Source: Allacma fusca (lineage: Eukaryota; Arthropoda; Collembola; Symphypleona; Sminthuridae). From it: a DNA stretch of 64,000 nt. The DNA lies in assembly GCA_947179485.1 (NCBI GenBank), contig OX359250.1, positions 18,024,539-18,088,538 of the forward strand, in the 5' to 3' direction. Numbering within the stretch: position 1 is the stretch's first letter; each line of letters begins with the position of its first letter. A model generated the notes under the pieces. It was not told the origin of the DNA. It worked only from the letters and a program-made list of their open reading frames with translations, and did no database searches. This document shows, piece by piece, positions 45,503-56,171 of this stretch. The position numbers were made by a program, and so were the translations under genes.

Positions 45503-47228
45503 TCAAAAAGGAATGCCGATAACATCCAGAATGGTTTGAAATACTCCCGGAGGTTTGATACTCGTCGTATCAGGTGAACATCTGGAATCACCATGTTCTG
45601 TATTCCAATCATCCAGCTTCCTGACAAGAGCAGGTGGATTAGCTGGCGCGCATTTTTTCAACGCTTTCTTGAAATCAGTTTGCAATGCAAAAGAAATCAG
45701 TCTGCAATGCAACAAATCAACTGCTTATCAGGTTGTGATCCGGGTTTATTTTAATATTTAAAATCTTACGACAACAATAGGTCGAAGTATGTGTGATCCT
45801 GGCGGATGTTTGTTTGACTTCCGTGTTGACATATAATCTCTATAAGGTTCCAGGCCCGCCTCCGTAACGACAGTTTGAATATCCGATCCAGAATATCTAC
45901 AAAGTAAAAACCAGTAGTATCTTCATTTCTTCGATATCAAAATATAAATCGTTCAGCTGTTAACCGTATTTTTCATTATGCATTAAATAATAGAAGCAGT
46001 AATGCTTATAATACGTACCCATCAGTTTTTGTTGCCACGTAATTGATTTCACCGTCTGTTAAACATGCCGTGTACGGTTTCAATTTCGACCTGATTATTT
46101 CGGCTCGGTCATTTATTTTTGGTAACGGCACATACACACGACGGGGAAACCGTCGCATAAAGCTTGCGTCGATGGCAAAAGGTTGGTTTGTTGCACCAAC
46201 AACAAAAACTCCTGTCATATCCTCCATCCCATCCATCTCGCAAAGCAGAGAATTCTTGAATCGCCTGGAGCCGTCGGACTCATCTGTTCGACTTGCGCAA
46301 AAAGAATCGACTTCGTCAATAAAGAGTATTGATGGCCTCCGTTTCCTTGCCATTTCAAATAAACCTCGCACAAGCTTTTCTGATTCGCCAACCCATTTTG
46401 ATAGCAGCATGTCCGGACGGACGGTTATAAATGTTGCGTTGTTCGCTTCAGCTGCCAAAGCTTTGCATAGCTGTGTTTTTCCAGCACCACCAGGCTAAAA
46501 TATAAAACAATGTGTAAACATGTAAAGAGTTCAAATGGTGTACAAGTAAATACATGCCACGGATAAGTGGGTTATACAATGCAGAAATTTACACCAAATA
46601 AAAGAAGCCCTTTGTGAGCAAAAGATGCCTGTGGGGAGCCTGGAAACAGGATAGGATTAAGAACAGCTTCCTGCATTGGACCCTTCGCTTCTTCAAGCCC
46701 AATGACATCATCCCACTTCACAGTAGGCTTCGAAATACACACTGCGGACTGGAGGCTCTCTGGAACCTCAGCATCCATACCAGATTTAGCAGTACATTCC
46801 GATTGATCCTCATTTGCCATACACGGCACCTGGGATTGCTGTTTATCGATGTACGCATTCGTATGCAACCTCTCTGAAGGACAGTCGTTTGTCAACAACT
46901 CATTAGCTCGTTTGGCGTATAATGCAACATTATTAATTACAAACTGCTTCTCCGCGTCATTCAGGTCGTTTCCTATACAATAAAACAGTATTACCCAATG
47001 CAACATTTAGATGTACACGGTAAACATTAATGAAACCAGTTGATTCTTACCTTCTAACGTTTTTATATAAACACTTACTGCTTCGATGTACTTGCCCGCA
47101 GCAATAAGCTTTTGACTGGATTTCTCACACAGCACAGCATTTGTGACCAAACGGGCTGCAACTTCAAGATACGTAGTGGCAGAATTCATGCTTACAGAAT
47201 TACTATTGTCTCTCAGATTAACTTTCAT
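45503..47228 (-). CDS. VPS4-like AAA ATPase with MIT domain, five exons
   Basis: Exons by GT-AG sites and phase: 47228-47051, 46972-46593, 46494-46019, 45896-45770, and a last exon starting 45667 and ending at the stop 45503, giving about 441 residues. The N-terminus (about 10-85) reads as an MIT helical bundle, which in VPS4 binds ESCRT-III tails. The AAA domain has VKWDDVIGLEEAK, Walker A GPGGAGKT (186-193), the pore loop SKWVGES, Walker B LFIDE, GATN, and arginine fingers in MRRF (about 299-302), then TDGYSGSDI. The C-terminal helices (FKKALKK...WNTEHG) match the VPS4/katanin end, but the VPS4 beta-domain insertion is missing. Walker A is unusual (PGGAGKT for PPGTGKS). All catalytic motifs survive. 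The first four exons join in frame; the last acceptor is doubtful. The role in the transposon is unknown; katanin-like identity is the alternative. Confidence 0.85.
45671..45714 (-). repeat. 22-bp tandem duplication at the last acceptor site of the ATPase gene
   Basis: 45671-45692 and 45693-45714 are two copies differing at two bases. Read on the minus strand, the outer copy has a good acceptor (TTGCAG before ACTGATTTC) but splicing there puts a stop in frame. The inner copy has TTGCAA and cannot be used. A weak acceptor (TTTCAAG) just inside restores the frame. Confidence 0.85.
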
Positions 47229-47731
47229 CTAAAACACTTCCAAACGGAGAGATCAGTTTAAGAGTGCAGGTGATCAACGAGGAGCGGGTGCCGCCGTAAT
47301 GACTGGATTTTTCCAAAGCTTCTGCTACTTGGCGTTTAAATAGTATATTTCCACAGTCCAAAACGGTATAAATAAGTGCTTCCTTTCTCTTTTCGTAAAC
47401 TCATTCTCATTGTTCACATAAATCGTTAATGCACACACTTAATCCTTGTTACTGGAAGAAACTAAAATACATCGCCTTTCAAATTACACTGGTTTGAACT
47501 AGATTTTACAAGTACTTTACAATGGAAAATCAATGAGTCATGAACCAAAACATTCTCCCACTTTAAAGACACGCTGAATTAAGGTCACCAAAATCTTAGT
47601 CCATTTGCAGTTGTGGTGACAACTTCAAATATTCTATGTACGCTGGGGCTTTATTTGTGTAATTTTGTGTTTCGGACGAGCTTTGGTCAATCTTAAATTG
47701 CTACATAATAACAGTGGTTAACAAAATCGCC
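47229..47731. promoter_or_regulatory. Divergent intergenic region between the two transposon genes
   Basis: About 500 bp between opposed start codons, so it should hold both promoters. A TATA-like 'tataaata' occurs near 47369. A TTTTAG directly before the ATPase ATG could be the acceptor of an intron in the 5' leader. Neither is established. Confidence 0.4.
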
Positions 47732-50700
47732 ATGCCAAAGCAGACTTCACAAATTGTCAGAAAAAACCGTGTAAGTGTTATTTGCTCGTATTGTGGCAAG
47801 TCCGTGACGCGAGATTACTTAACCAAGCATACGATCGTGAAACACGGTTACAATTTGCCAGTACTGGAGAAGGGGCAGTCGTCGATCGCATCATTTTTAA
47901 CCCCAAAGCGTCAGAAAATGGATACAGATAATCACACTTATTCCAGCGAAGCCGAGAAGATTGGTTCGAGCGAAGCCGAGAAGATTTGTTCGCGCGAAGC
48001 CGAGAAGATTTGTTCGCGCGAAGCCGAGAAGAAGTCCAGAAGATTGGTCGGATCGAAGACGAGAAACTTCGTTCGAGCGAAGCTAATGCTGCAGCGGAAA
48101 AATTATCCACATATTTTCCTACTATTCCAGACAGATAATACATGCTTTGATACTAAGCAAGTACAAATGCTGGAAGACTTACAAGTTGTAAGATCTTTGC
48201 AGAACTGCAACACTGACGAAAGTCGAAGACAAGTCTTGAACAGATGCAGCAACATGAAAGAACGCATCCTTGATTTAGGAAGACAAGCTCCAGAAATTTA
48301 CTGACAAACAATTCCTATTGACGACTTCACCCAGCGAGTACTACCACCGGACTGGAACTATAAAGTTGCAAAAGTTGCCGACAACGGGAATTGTTTGTAC
48401 AATGACATCTCCGCGGGATTAACGGGTGAGGAGAACTTGTGCCACTTAATTCGGCTCTGAGGTACAGAAAATAATGGAAAATAAGGATAATCTCACGTAT
48501 ACCGTGCAAAATAAGTCCTCACTGACGAATTTAGGTAAAACATACAATAAGCTTATACAGGACACCAGCAAAGATCACGACTGGGGAGATGAGGCAAATA
48601 TAGTAATTGCGTCCGCCATAATAAACCGCCCAATTGACATAATCCCCATTTTGGACAGTGGAATAATGTCAGCTCGAATGAGGTACAACATTAACCCAGC
48701 CGTTGAACACCGTCGACCGCTGCAACTTGTGCTGTACAAAAAACATTTTCAACCCTTACTTCGTCTATCGTATGATGAAGCACCGGTGCCGATAGATGGA
48801 GTGTACAACAATTGCATAGACAGTGACTTCCGTATTCACATAGATGCCGAAGGTAGACCAGTTCTTGAGGATGTAGGAGCGGCTTTTTCAAAGATTTTTT
48901 CCGACATGGAACTTGGTGATGATGATGAACATTCTGAGACACGTTATTGTGATGACAGATGGAATAAACTCACTGCCTCTGACAACAACGCAAAGGACAA
49001 GTCCAAATCACCATCGAACGTTGTTGAACCATCTGGGACGGCTAAAGAACAAGGTAGGTCATCTAATACCGGTCATTTCACACATGTACAATTACCACGG
49101 GACATAATAGGGACACAATATTTGACAGCAGCAAGTTCCAGCGCCAGCAGTACATGTATTAGTTCAAAAGCATTCTCAAGTACCGCAGAAGACTCGACAG
49201 AGGACACTGGAGAACACTTGCCAACTTTGACGATCGCAACTACAAATGATCGTGACAGGGTTCGTAGTCTGGAAAAGGGAGATGTAAACCAAAGCGCTAT
49301 GACAGAAAAGGTACAAACCCCTACGTCAGTTGAAGGTGCGGATGATAGACGAGATGACGTTACCGATAGCTCCTCGAGTCCATGTAGTCCAGTGGACACA
49401 GTTGATTGTGACAAATTGAAACTGAAAAAAATATCCAGCAGAAATTTGTTGAAAACACTCGGCGACAAAGTGGACGGGCTCGCTAAGCAGTTCAACTCTA
49501 TGTTTATTAAAAAACCAGATGATGATATCTCATTCAGCTCTCAGTCGACCAAATCAACGGAATCGCTGACAATGACAACCGCTAGAAGCGTGGAAGACAT
49601 ACTAAAAACATATTACTGCTTAGAAACCAGATGTGACCACAGAGAACCGTTAACTACCGAAGAATTTACTTCCCTAATTTGTAATTTATGTTTTGACGAG
49701 AACAAGAGGAGCAGTGTAGGCGAGTTCAAGTACAGCTCAAAAAAAGGTACACACTTTAAAACAAAAGAGAAGCAACCAAGATCATTTATCAATCTAAAAA
49801 AGAATATTATGGAGCACATGAACGCTCCTACGCATTTAAAAAACGCAAATGAAGAGGAGAAAATGGTATTGCAGAGAAGCAAAACAATACACAACAATAA
49901 GGTAGCAGGAATGAACTGTGGAAGATTTGCATATACTTGCATAAAAGATAGTGCAAATTATGCAGCTTATGAACCGCATCTTGCTCTTGCTAACAAGAGT
50001 GGTTGCTTTGTTGGAGACATCAATCACAGCCGGAAGTTCTGTGCTGACGTTAGGCACAGCGTTTATTCAAAACTATACGAACGAACAAAGTGTATTTTGA
50101 ACACTCCTCGTAAAGGTACGGGGCGTCCACCTCCTGTTGGCATATTTGCAGACAAATACACCCCAAACAGACAGACTGGCCAAGTTGTTGGGCTCGTTAC
50201 ATTCCTAAATGGAAATGTTGAAACTCTCAATGTTGGATTTGTCCCCGTTCCTGATCACAGTCCTCGGGGATTAGCTGATAGCATCCTGAAGCCCATTAAT
50301 GACGTGATAGTCGGAAACTTGGAGAAACGGTAAGTTTACCATAACGGAATATTCGTAATAGTAAATGGTGTCAGTACTCAATATGTAATGACATATCAAC
50401 TGAAGTCTCCCAAGCGTATGACGTTACTTTGATTACATCATAATTGTAATTGTTTCTTGTAGGACTGTTAATGGTGCATTTGACGGGGAGTATTTCATTA
50501 AAAAGGCCACTGACGTTATAGCGGAATCCCTGTGTCACGGAACTGACGCTCATTGGCTTACGCTCCAATGGGATGCAGCACACAGACTTGAACTATCCGT
50601 AAAGGAAGCACTGGGAACTACATCAAGAAACTCTACTCCGACATGGTTTTCAACTGCTATTCTGGATACTGTTAATAACGTTAATGACAAATACAGGTTT

Positions 50701-51910
50701 GGATCCCGTTACGGCGAGCTTATCTCTGCCGAGGCAACATGTCAGCCAAAATCGATTTCCAGTCACCGCTTTGCCTCGTATAGTCACAAGGCAATTGATA
50801 ATTTTATTAAGAATTTTATGTACATTTGCGAAGACCTAAACTATCATGCCGATCCCGAGGCAGATAATGTCAATCATGCTTCATTTGTTTTGGGACTAAC
50901 GTTTTCCAAGGATTTGTATAAGATTATCAGTGATGTCTCTAAAACAACACAGAGAGTTCAAATGTTACCATGGCAAATGAACAAATATGTTACAAAAAGC
51001 TACCACTGACAAATTAAAGATAATAAAACGGTCCTTAGATGTAGGTGAACCCATTCCTGAGGCTGATTTTCCTACATTCACTGCAGCAGTTTCCGAATTG
51101 GACACCTCTTCCGAGTACCAAGGTAAAGCCATTTTGATGCGCAGGATGCAATATTATGCCACCAGGGGTTCAACACATTCCCAAGACACACGGGTGTCTC
51201 ATTTGGAGGAAGCAGTAAGCTTTGTAGTGAAGCATGCCGGAGCGTTAATGGAAAAACTGGTAGATGACTTTTCCACTCGAGGTGGAAGCTAACTCGTGTA
51301 AAGAAATGCATGAAATTATAAGACAATGTTTTCCCGCCGATCAAGTAATCAGTCATGCGGAAAGCAACACCGTTCCTTCAGAGTTTCTGGAGTATGCAAG
51401 GAGGGCACTGAGGGCTGGCTACTTGGAAGAATACAATGAAGAAGATCTGTGTGGTCAATACAAAACTTTCGCAAAATACGTTGCAGAAGAATATCCAATG
51501 TATAATAATACTGACAATGATGATGAATACAAGATGTACTGTAAGGTCATTAACTCCGATTCCTCGGTGCATATGAAGGATACATTCACTTGCTAGCCAG
51601 TGCGATCCTCCGATCTCCGAATGAGGCCCCAGCTGAAAGTATGGGCAATAAGATTAAAATCCACGAACAGGGACGGGCTACAGATTTTTCTGCTATAGGG
51701 GAAGAGGTTTTCATAGCTTGGAATGGTCCAAGTGCTCCCTTTGCAGACGTTCTCATTAAAGATTCTCTAGATCTGCATTTTGACGACGACAAATCGTGGC
51801 ACTTCTTACGTACTAGCCCCCTGTACAAGCTTTGTGCGCGTGAAATTTCGCAAGTTGTAGATAGAGTGCTAAAAGAGCAAGAAGCGAAAACTAGGATCCA
51901 TTACAAGTAA
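47732..51910 (+). pseudogene. Zinc finger - OTU protease - hAT-like transposase gene, broken
   Basis: The N-terminus has a C2H2-like finger (CSYCGKSV...KHTIVKH), a PIP-box-like QSSIASFL, and 8-residue repeats near SREAEKIC. An OTU cysteine-protease core follows: VADNGNCLYNDIS, with a likely catalytic His in LYKKHFQPLL. After a Ser/Thr-rich linker come hAT-like parts: IFADKYT (first acidic residue), FDGEYF, WDAAHRLEL, then SPNEAPAESMG (likely catalytic Glu) and FIAWNGP near the C-terminus. An intron 50330-50462 (GTAAGT...TTGTAG) joins in phase. Damage: TGA at 48302, frameshifts near 48040, 48435-48470, 51000, 51280 and 51570. The long intact block 48474-50329 has 618 codons. OTU cleavage of ubiquitin-type chains is a family property, not shown here. 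Confidence 0.8.
50330..50462 (+). other. Intron in the OTU-transposase gene
   Basis: Donor G/GTAAGTTT, acceptor TTTCTTGTAG/G. Exons join as CG+G in phase, and the joined protein continues RTVNGAFDGEYF. It is 133 bp. Confidence 0.88.
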
Positions 51911-52639
51911 TTATTCCGATTCATGTCGTTACAAATGTATTCCGCGATTTTCATTAATTGATTTTGAGCAGATTTAATAGAAAAGTGTATGTAGACAATT
52001 GTTCCTATACTTACGGCGGTTTGAAATAGTTCCAAACTTTAAAGTAACAAATTTTTGAACGAAATGTCAACTGTGTTCCAGTTGGTTAACTACTTCGCCG
52101 TAGAAAAATCCCAAAATTTTTGTCCACTTTTCTGATTTTGTCAACTACCTAGGGGAGAACAATTCCAAATTTTTTGTCAACATTTCTGATTTTGTCAACT
52201 ACCTAGGCGGAGAAAAATCCCACAACTTTTGTCAACTTTTCTGATTTTGTCAACTCAACCGTTTAACCTCACAGGCAGTGTCATGGTCGAAATCAAACAT
52301 GGGCAAAGTATTCGCATACTTTAAATCCTACATATTTTAAGGTTATTACGTATAACCTACATTTTAGCCTACATAAATCACTCACCTACAACCGACATAC
52401 CTCTTTGTCGTACTTGATTCATACCTGCATAACCAAAATGAAATTATGCAAATATATATTCATTGTAAATAATTTCCTCTTAATTTAAAACTAAACAATA
52501 CATACATAGTTGGTAATGAAAATGCTTGTTCAAGTCAGATGTTACATCAGCAGTGTTTTGGGTGTGCTACTTAATTAAAAGAAATTTGTGTTGTTTAATT
52601 AGTAATTCACTGATTTCAATAATGAATAGGGAAGAAGAA
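51911..52639. repeat. Non-coding 3' part of the 8.2-kb transposon with a three-copy repeat
   Basis: From about 52090 to 52255, three units of about 60 bp share 'gtcaacttttctgattttgt' and 'actacctaggcggagaa'. The rest shows no gene. Confidence 0.6.
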
Positions 52640-53110
52640 ATCGAATTTCCCCGACAGGGAAAATTCAAAAAAATTCCGACTTCGTCGAGTTATCCCGACG
52701 ACCCTGACAGCCAAACTTCAAAAAGAATTCCTACTTCGTCGAGTTACCCCGACGACCCCGCCACCCAAATCTCCAAAAAATTTCCGAATTCGTCGAGTTT
52801 TCCCGACGTCCCCGCCACCAAAATTTCCAAATTTTTCCGACTTCTTCGGGTTTTCCCGACGTCCCCGCCACCAAAATTTCCAAAAATTTCCGAATTCATC
52901 GAGTTTTCCGGATGTCCTCGCCACCAAAATTTCCAAATTTTTCCGACTTCTTCGGGTTTTCCCGACGTCCCCGCCACCAAAATTTCCAAATTTTTCCGAC
53001 TTCTTCGGGTTTTCCCGACGTCCCCGCCACCAAAATTTCCCGACTGCGTCGAGTTTTTCCGACGACCCCGCCAGGGAAAATTCCGAAAATTTTCCGACTT
53101 CCCTGGTATC
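52640..53110. repeat. Right subterminal 53-bp tandem array of the 8.2-kb transposon
   Basis: About seven units of 53 bp. The CCACCAAAATTTCC anchor is at 52815, 52868, 52921, 52974 and 53027. The unit contains TTCGGGTTTTCCCGACGTCC. Because 53 is not a multiple of three, successive units pass through all frames, creating open frames of up to 195 codons that are artefacts. Confidence 0.92.
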
Positions 53111-53184
53111 TAAAATCCCCGATTATGACGGGTCACTTCCCCGACTTACCGGGTTCGCAGGTTAGAGAACTTTTTCCAGACCCG

Positions 53185-53720
53185 CAGAGTATGAAAAGTA
53201 ATCGTAAGAAAATTAACATTATGGGGAATAGAAAAGATTTCAAAAAATAACACTGAGTGACATAAGATTGAGTCGGGAAAATCTTCCAAGAAAGTTGATG
53301 CATTCCCTATCGATATTTCCTCCATACACGCAAGTTTATTTTTGGGAATACGTCCTATGCCACACAATGTTAATTTTTGGTCAACTTTCTATTCGTGCTT
53401 GGCATCGTCGCCTTTTATCAGGAAATGTTGTCTTCCGGTATTGATGGTTAACTAGGAGTAACAATGCAAGTGCTTTCGTCTTGGTTTATTTTAAGCATGT
53501 GTTTTCAGTTAGCGTGCCGACTGGTCCACGTTCTTTCAAGTGTAGTTCTTTACTGAATGTGGAGGAGAAAGTCCCAACGTTACAATTATTTCATACGATC
53601 ATCTAGTTTTGACATAAATTGTGAGTATATAAAGAATTGCCGATTTTCCAACTTGTAAAACTTCCTACTCGTACATTTCTATTATTTCCCTAAGTGAGGT
53701 AGGAGAGTAGAAATAATTGT
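53185..53720 (+). repeat. rep-C, right half of the copy split by the 8.2-kb transposon
   Basis: Continues from 44966: 'agtatgaaaagtaatcgtaa' onward matches 11725-12240. Shares the duplication CAGAGTAT. Confidence 0.85.
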
Positions 53721-54560
53721 ATTGTGAAGAGGAAAAACGATCCATATGATTTTGGGATTGAGATCATCATTCAACCCAGTCTTCACTCATATGATACTCT
53801 AACTGAGATACCTCACGTTTGGTTACTTCAGAGCTCATTATTTCAAAATGTAATAATTGCAAAACAAGCAAAATTTAAATTTCAAATCGTAGTTAAATTT
53901 TGGCAATATATTCAAAACATGAATATGTTCACAAATATTTCCAAAATCTGAACGTTGGCTCAATTGTAGAAAAGAAGACCCGAACGGGCTTGTGTCACTT
54001 TATATGCGTTTGGTGAAATATTTATGAAAACCAAACCATAAATTGTCTAAACACTTTGACATTATCAGAATACTTTTTTGTAAAACAATTGTGTAAGTTT
54101 TTCTAAATTTCTAAATTCCTGATCAAATTCCTGGCACTTCAGTCCTCTGGTCGTAATTCTTTGGTAAACTTATGTTTGTTGAAGTCGCAGTTGTTTTTTT
54201 TAATTGCATTTTCTAAATAGGGTGTTTTTTATTTGAAAAACAAAACCAAAACAAATACAAACTAAATGCGAACAATAAGACAATACTACGTATAAAGAAA
54301 TAATATTTAAAATATGCTCCCAGGGCAGTCAGAAAGTCTCACATAATCTTATATTGACCTTAACGCATCCCGGTTTGTCACATAACCTCGTGTAGAACTC
54401 AGTATTTAAAGTAGTCCCACGATCTCAGGCTAACCAAAGTTGACCTCGTAACTGTCATGCAGAACATTACGTATGATTATTTCGATAAAGATTGATCCAA
54501 TAAAATACTTTGCAGGTCAATTCGATCCGAGAAATGTTTCAGTGTTGATTCTTTATACTG
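53721..54560. repeat. rep-A and rep-F remnants
   Basis: The part at 53780-53995 is a rep-A piece, and 54000-54260 and 54300-54560 are rep-F pieces (54300 onward reads opposite to 4430-4560). No gene seen. Confidence 0.5.
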
Positions 54561-55070
54561 CACAATCCTCGGCAGAACGAATAAAAACTTACAATGAGCT
54601 GCATGGTGACTTCGGGGTGTAGAAAATTTTCAAAGTGTTCTTAGGGTTCTGTTTCTAGCCATTCCAATGATTTGGTGGTGCCATTCATTTGTAAACTTAA
54701 TTGATGCATTGCACTGCCCAATCGGAAAAGCAGCAAGAGTCTCAACCACAACCGAGAATTTGAACTGATTATCACAGAAAGGTAAACAAAGGTGAAACCC
54801 AAAAACCAGACCACATGAAGTCAGTAATGAAACTGTCTTCACTGATAAGACTTCATAATATTTTATTTATCCCGATTGGGGCCAAAAGTTCCTTAATTTT
54901 TCACCTGAATCAGTTCAAGATTTTAACCCCACCCTGAGCAACCAATCAGCGGCCTTCTCAAAGAATCTAAGGTTTTTTCTTAGTTGGGTGGAATTGCAGA
55001 GACCTCTTGATTTTCTAAATCTTGCCAGACTTTTCAGTTTTACTCCTTCTCGGTCACCTCAACTGGAAAA
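54561..55070. other. Gene-free stretch
   Basis: Nothing recognised on either strand. The short open frame at about 54630-54842 has no family signature. Confidence 0.35.
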
Positions 55071-55076
55071 TCAAAA

Positions 55077-55447
55077 AGGGGTGAATTGATCTACTCTGTT
55101 CCAGTGCGTAATATGTGAAGGCTAATCGAAAGATTTCAAACAAATGGCCCAATTTTTTATAAAATTAATGAATTTCTGACTAGTTAGGGTGCACAGTAGA
55201 AAACTTGAATTGACTGCAAATATATTGTATCGCCAGTCATCATGATTACAGTCAAGTGGACATCAGGACGACCACAACACGTTCGTTTCACTTCGCCCCT
55301 AAAAAGGGGATGCGTATTTAGGCAGATCATAATTAATTAAAATGCATAATCGAGCAGATTAAATCTGTTGGAGAAATTATAAATTTTATACTTAAGTACA
55401 CGCGTATACACATGATTTTATTACTGTAAATTTAATTTTATGCATTA
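55077..55447. mobile_element. GGGGCGAAGTGA-family MITE with arm, inverted copy of 35687-36061
   Basis: The right end TCACTTCGCCCC is at 55288-55299; the left end is diverged (GGGGTGAATTGA at 55077). The following 148 bp match 35687-35832 in reverse with very few differences. Confidence 0.75.
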
Positions 55448-55459
55448 ACACATTATGCA

Positions 55460-55890
55460 CATCACGACGATCACAGCAAGGATCTTCGTTTCATTTCGCC
55501 CCTAAAAAGAGGAATGAATGTATATACAAATTGTAATTAATTCGTATACATTTTTGAGCACATAAAATCTTCTGGAGAAATTGAAGAAATCCACGTCCAA
55601 AAAGTACACATTCAATTACAGTGAATCGGGTACCATCTAATTCAGCGGTCAAGTTCTTGTGATTCGCATCAACAAAACTGCTGATTATTTCCTGTGGAAA
55701 ATTCACTGCCCTGCCTGTTCATTGGCTTCGAATTGGATAAATTCCATTGTAACTGAATAACTTCATAAACAAATTCAATGAAAACGGTACCCGCTGATTC
55801 ATGGAGTTGAATTGCCGTTGTTCCAATCTATAAATGTGTAGTTTTCATCTTTCCTTTCCGGAAAAATTAATTGTTATTAAAAAATTTTAA
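55460..55890. repeat. Segment duplicated from or to 12860-13390
   Basis: Begins with a CATTTCGCCCC end of the 12-bp-ended family, then follows 12897-13380 with gaps, to 'tgtagttttcatctttcctt'. Confidence 0.65.
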
Positions 55891-56156
55891 TTTTGTCCAC
55901 ATCAACAATTATAAGAAATTATAAGAAATATAAGCCTTGTGTTAAAAAGTGAACCTCTACCCTTATTTAATATATTATATATATTTCACTTCGCGTCTTT
56001 AACTAATTATAACTATAATCAACAATTACCTATACTGCACAACAACACTTTTGTGAACACTTGCTATACAGCACAATAATAATTTTTAGAACATTTCCTA
56101 TACTGCTCAGTGTTAATTTTTTCATAATTTCCAATTATGCACAATGTTAATTTCGT
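55891..56156 (+). repeat. rep-B, diverged
   Basis: 'tatactgcacaacaacactt' type units. It ends at the target duplication of the LINE, and the family continues at 60331. Confidence 0.55.
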
Positions 56157-56171
56157 AAATTAATTTTCCTT

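Larger units (their letters stand above)
44967..53184. mobile_element. 8.2-kb hAT-like DNA transposon carrying a VPS4-like ATPase and an OTU-transposase gene
   Basis: The ends CGGGTCTGGAATAAGTTC (44967-44984) and GAACTTTTTCCAGACCCG (53167-53184) are inverted at 17 of 18. CAGAGTAT flanks both sides exactly (44959-44966 and 53185-53192). Removing the element restores a continuous rep-C copy like those at 11722 and, reversed, 34780 and 5965, so the boundaries are firm. It holds two divergently transcribed spliced genes and C-rich subterminal arrays at both ends. An 8-bp duplication plus the hAT-like catalytic region of one gene place it near hAT. The N-terminal OTU domain and the ATPase are not part of any hAT element known to me. 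Confidence 0.93.

Noticed and set aside
47291..52019. Inverted 9-mers CCGCCGTAA / TTACGGCGG as possible ends of a smaller transposon around the OTU gene
   Set aside because: No target duplication, and a 9-bp match over this distance is expected by chance; the 18-bp ends at 44967/53184 with CAGAGTAT are far stronger.
52526..53250. A 195-codon frame and several shorter ones at the right end of the 8.2-kb transposon
   Set aside because: The 53-bp period cycles through all frames, so long open frames arise without coding selection.
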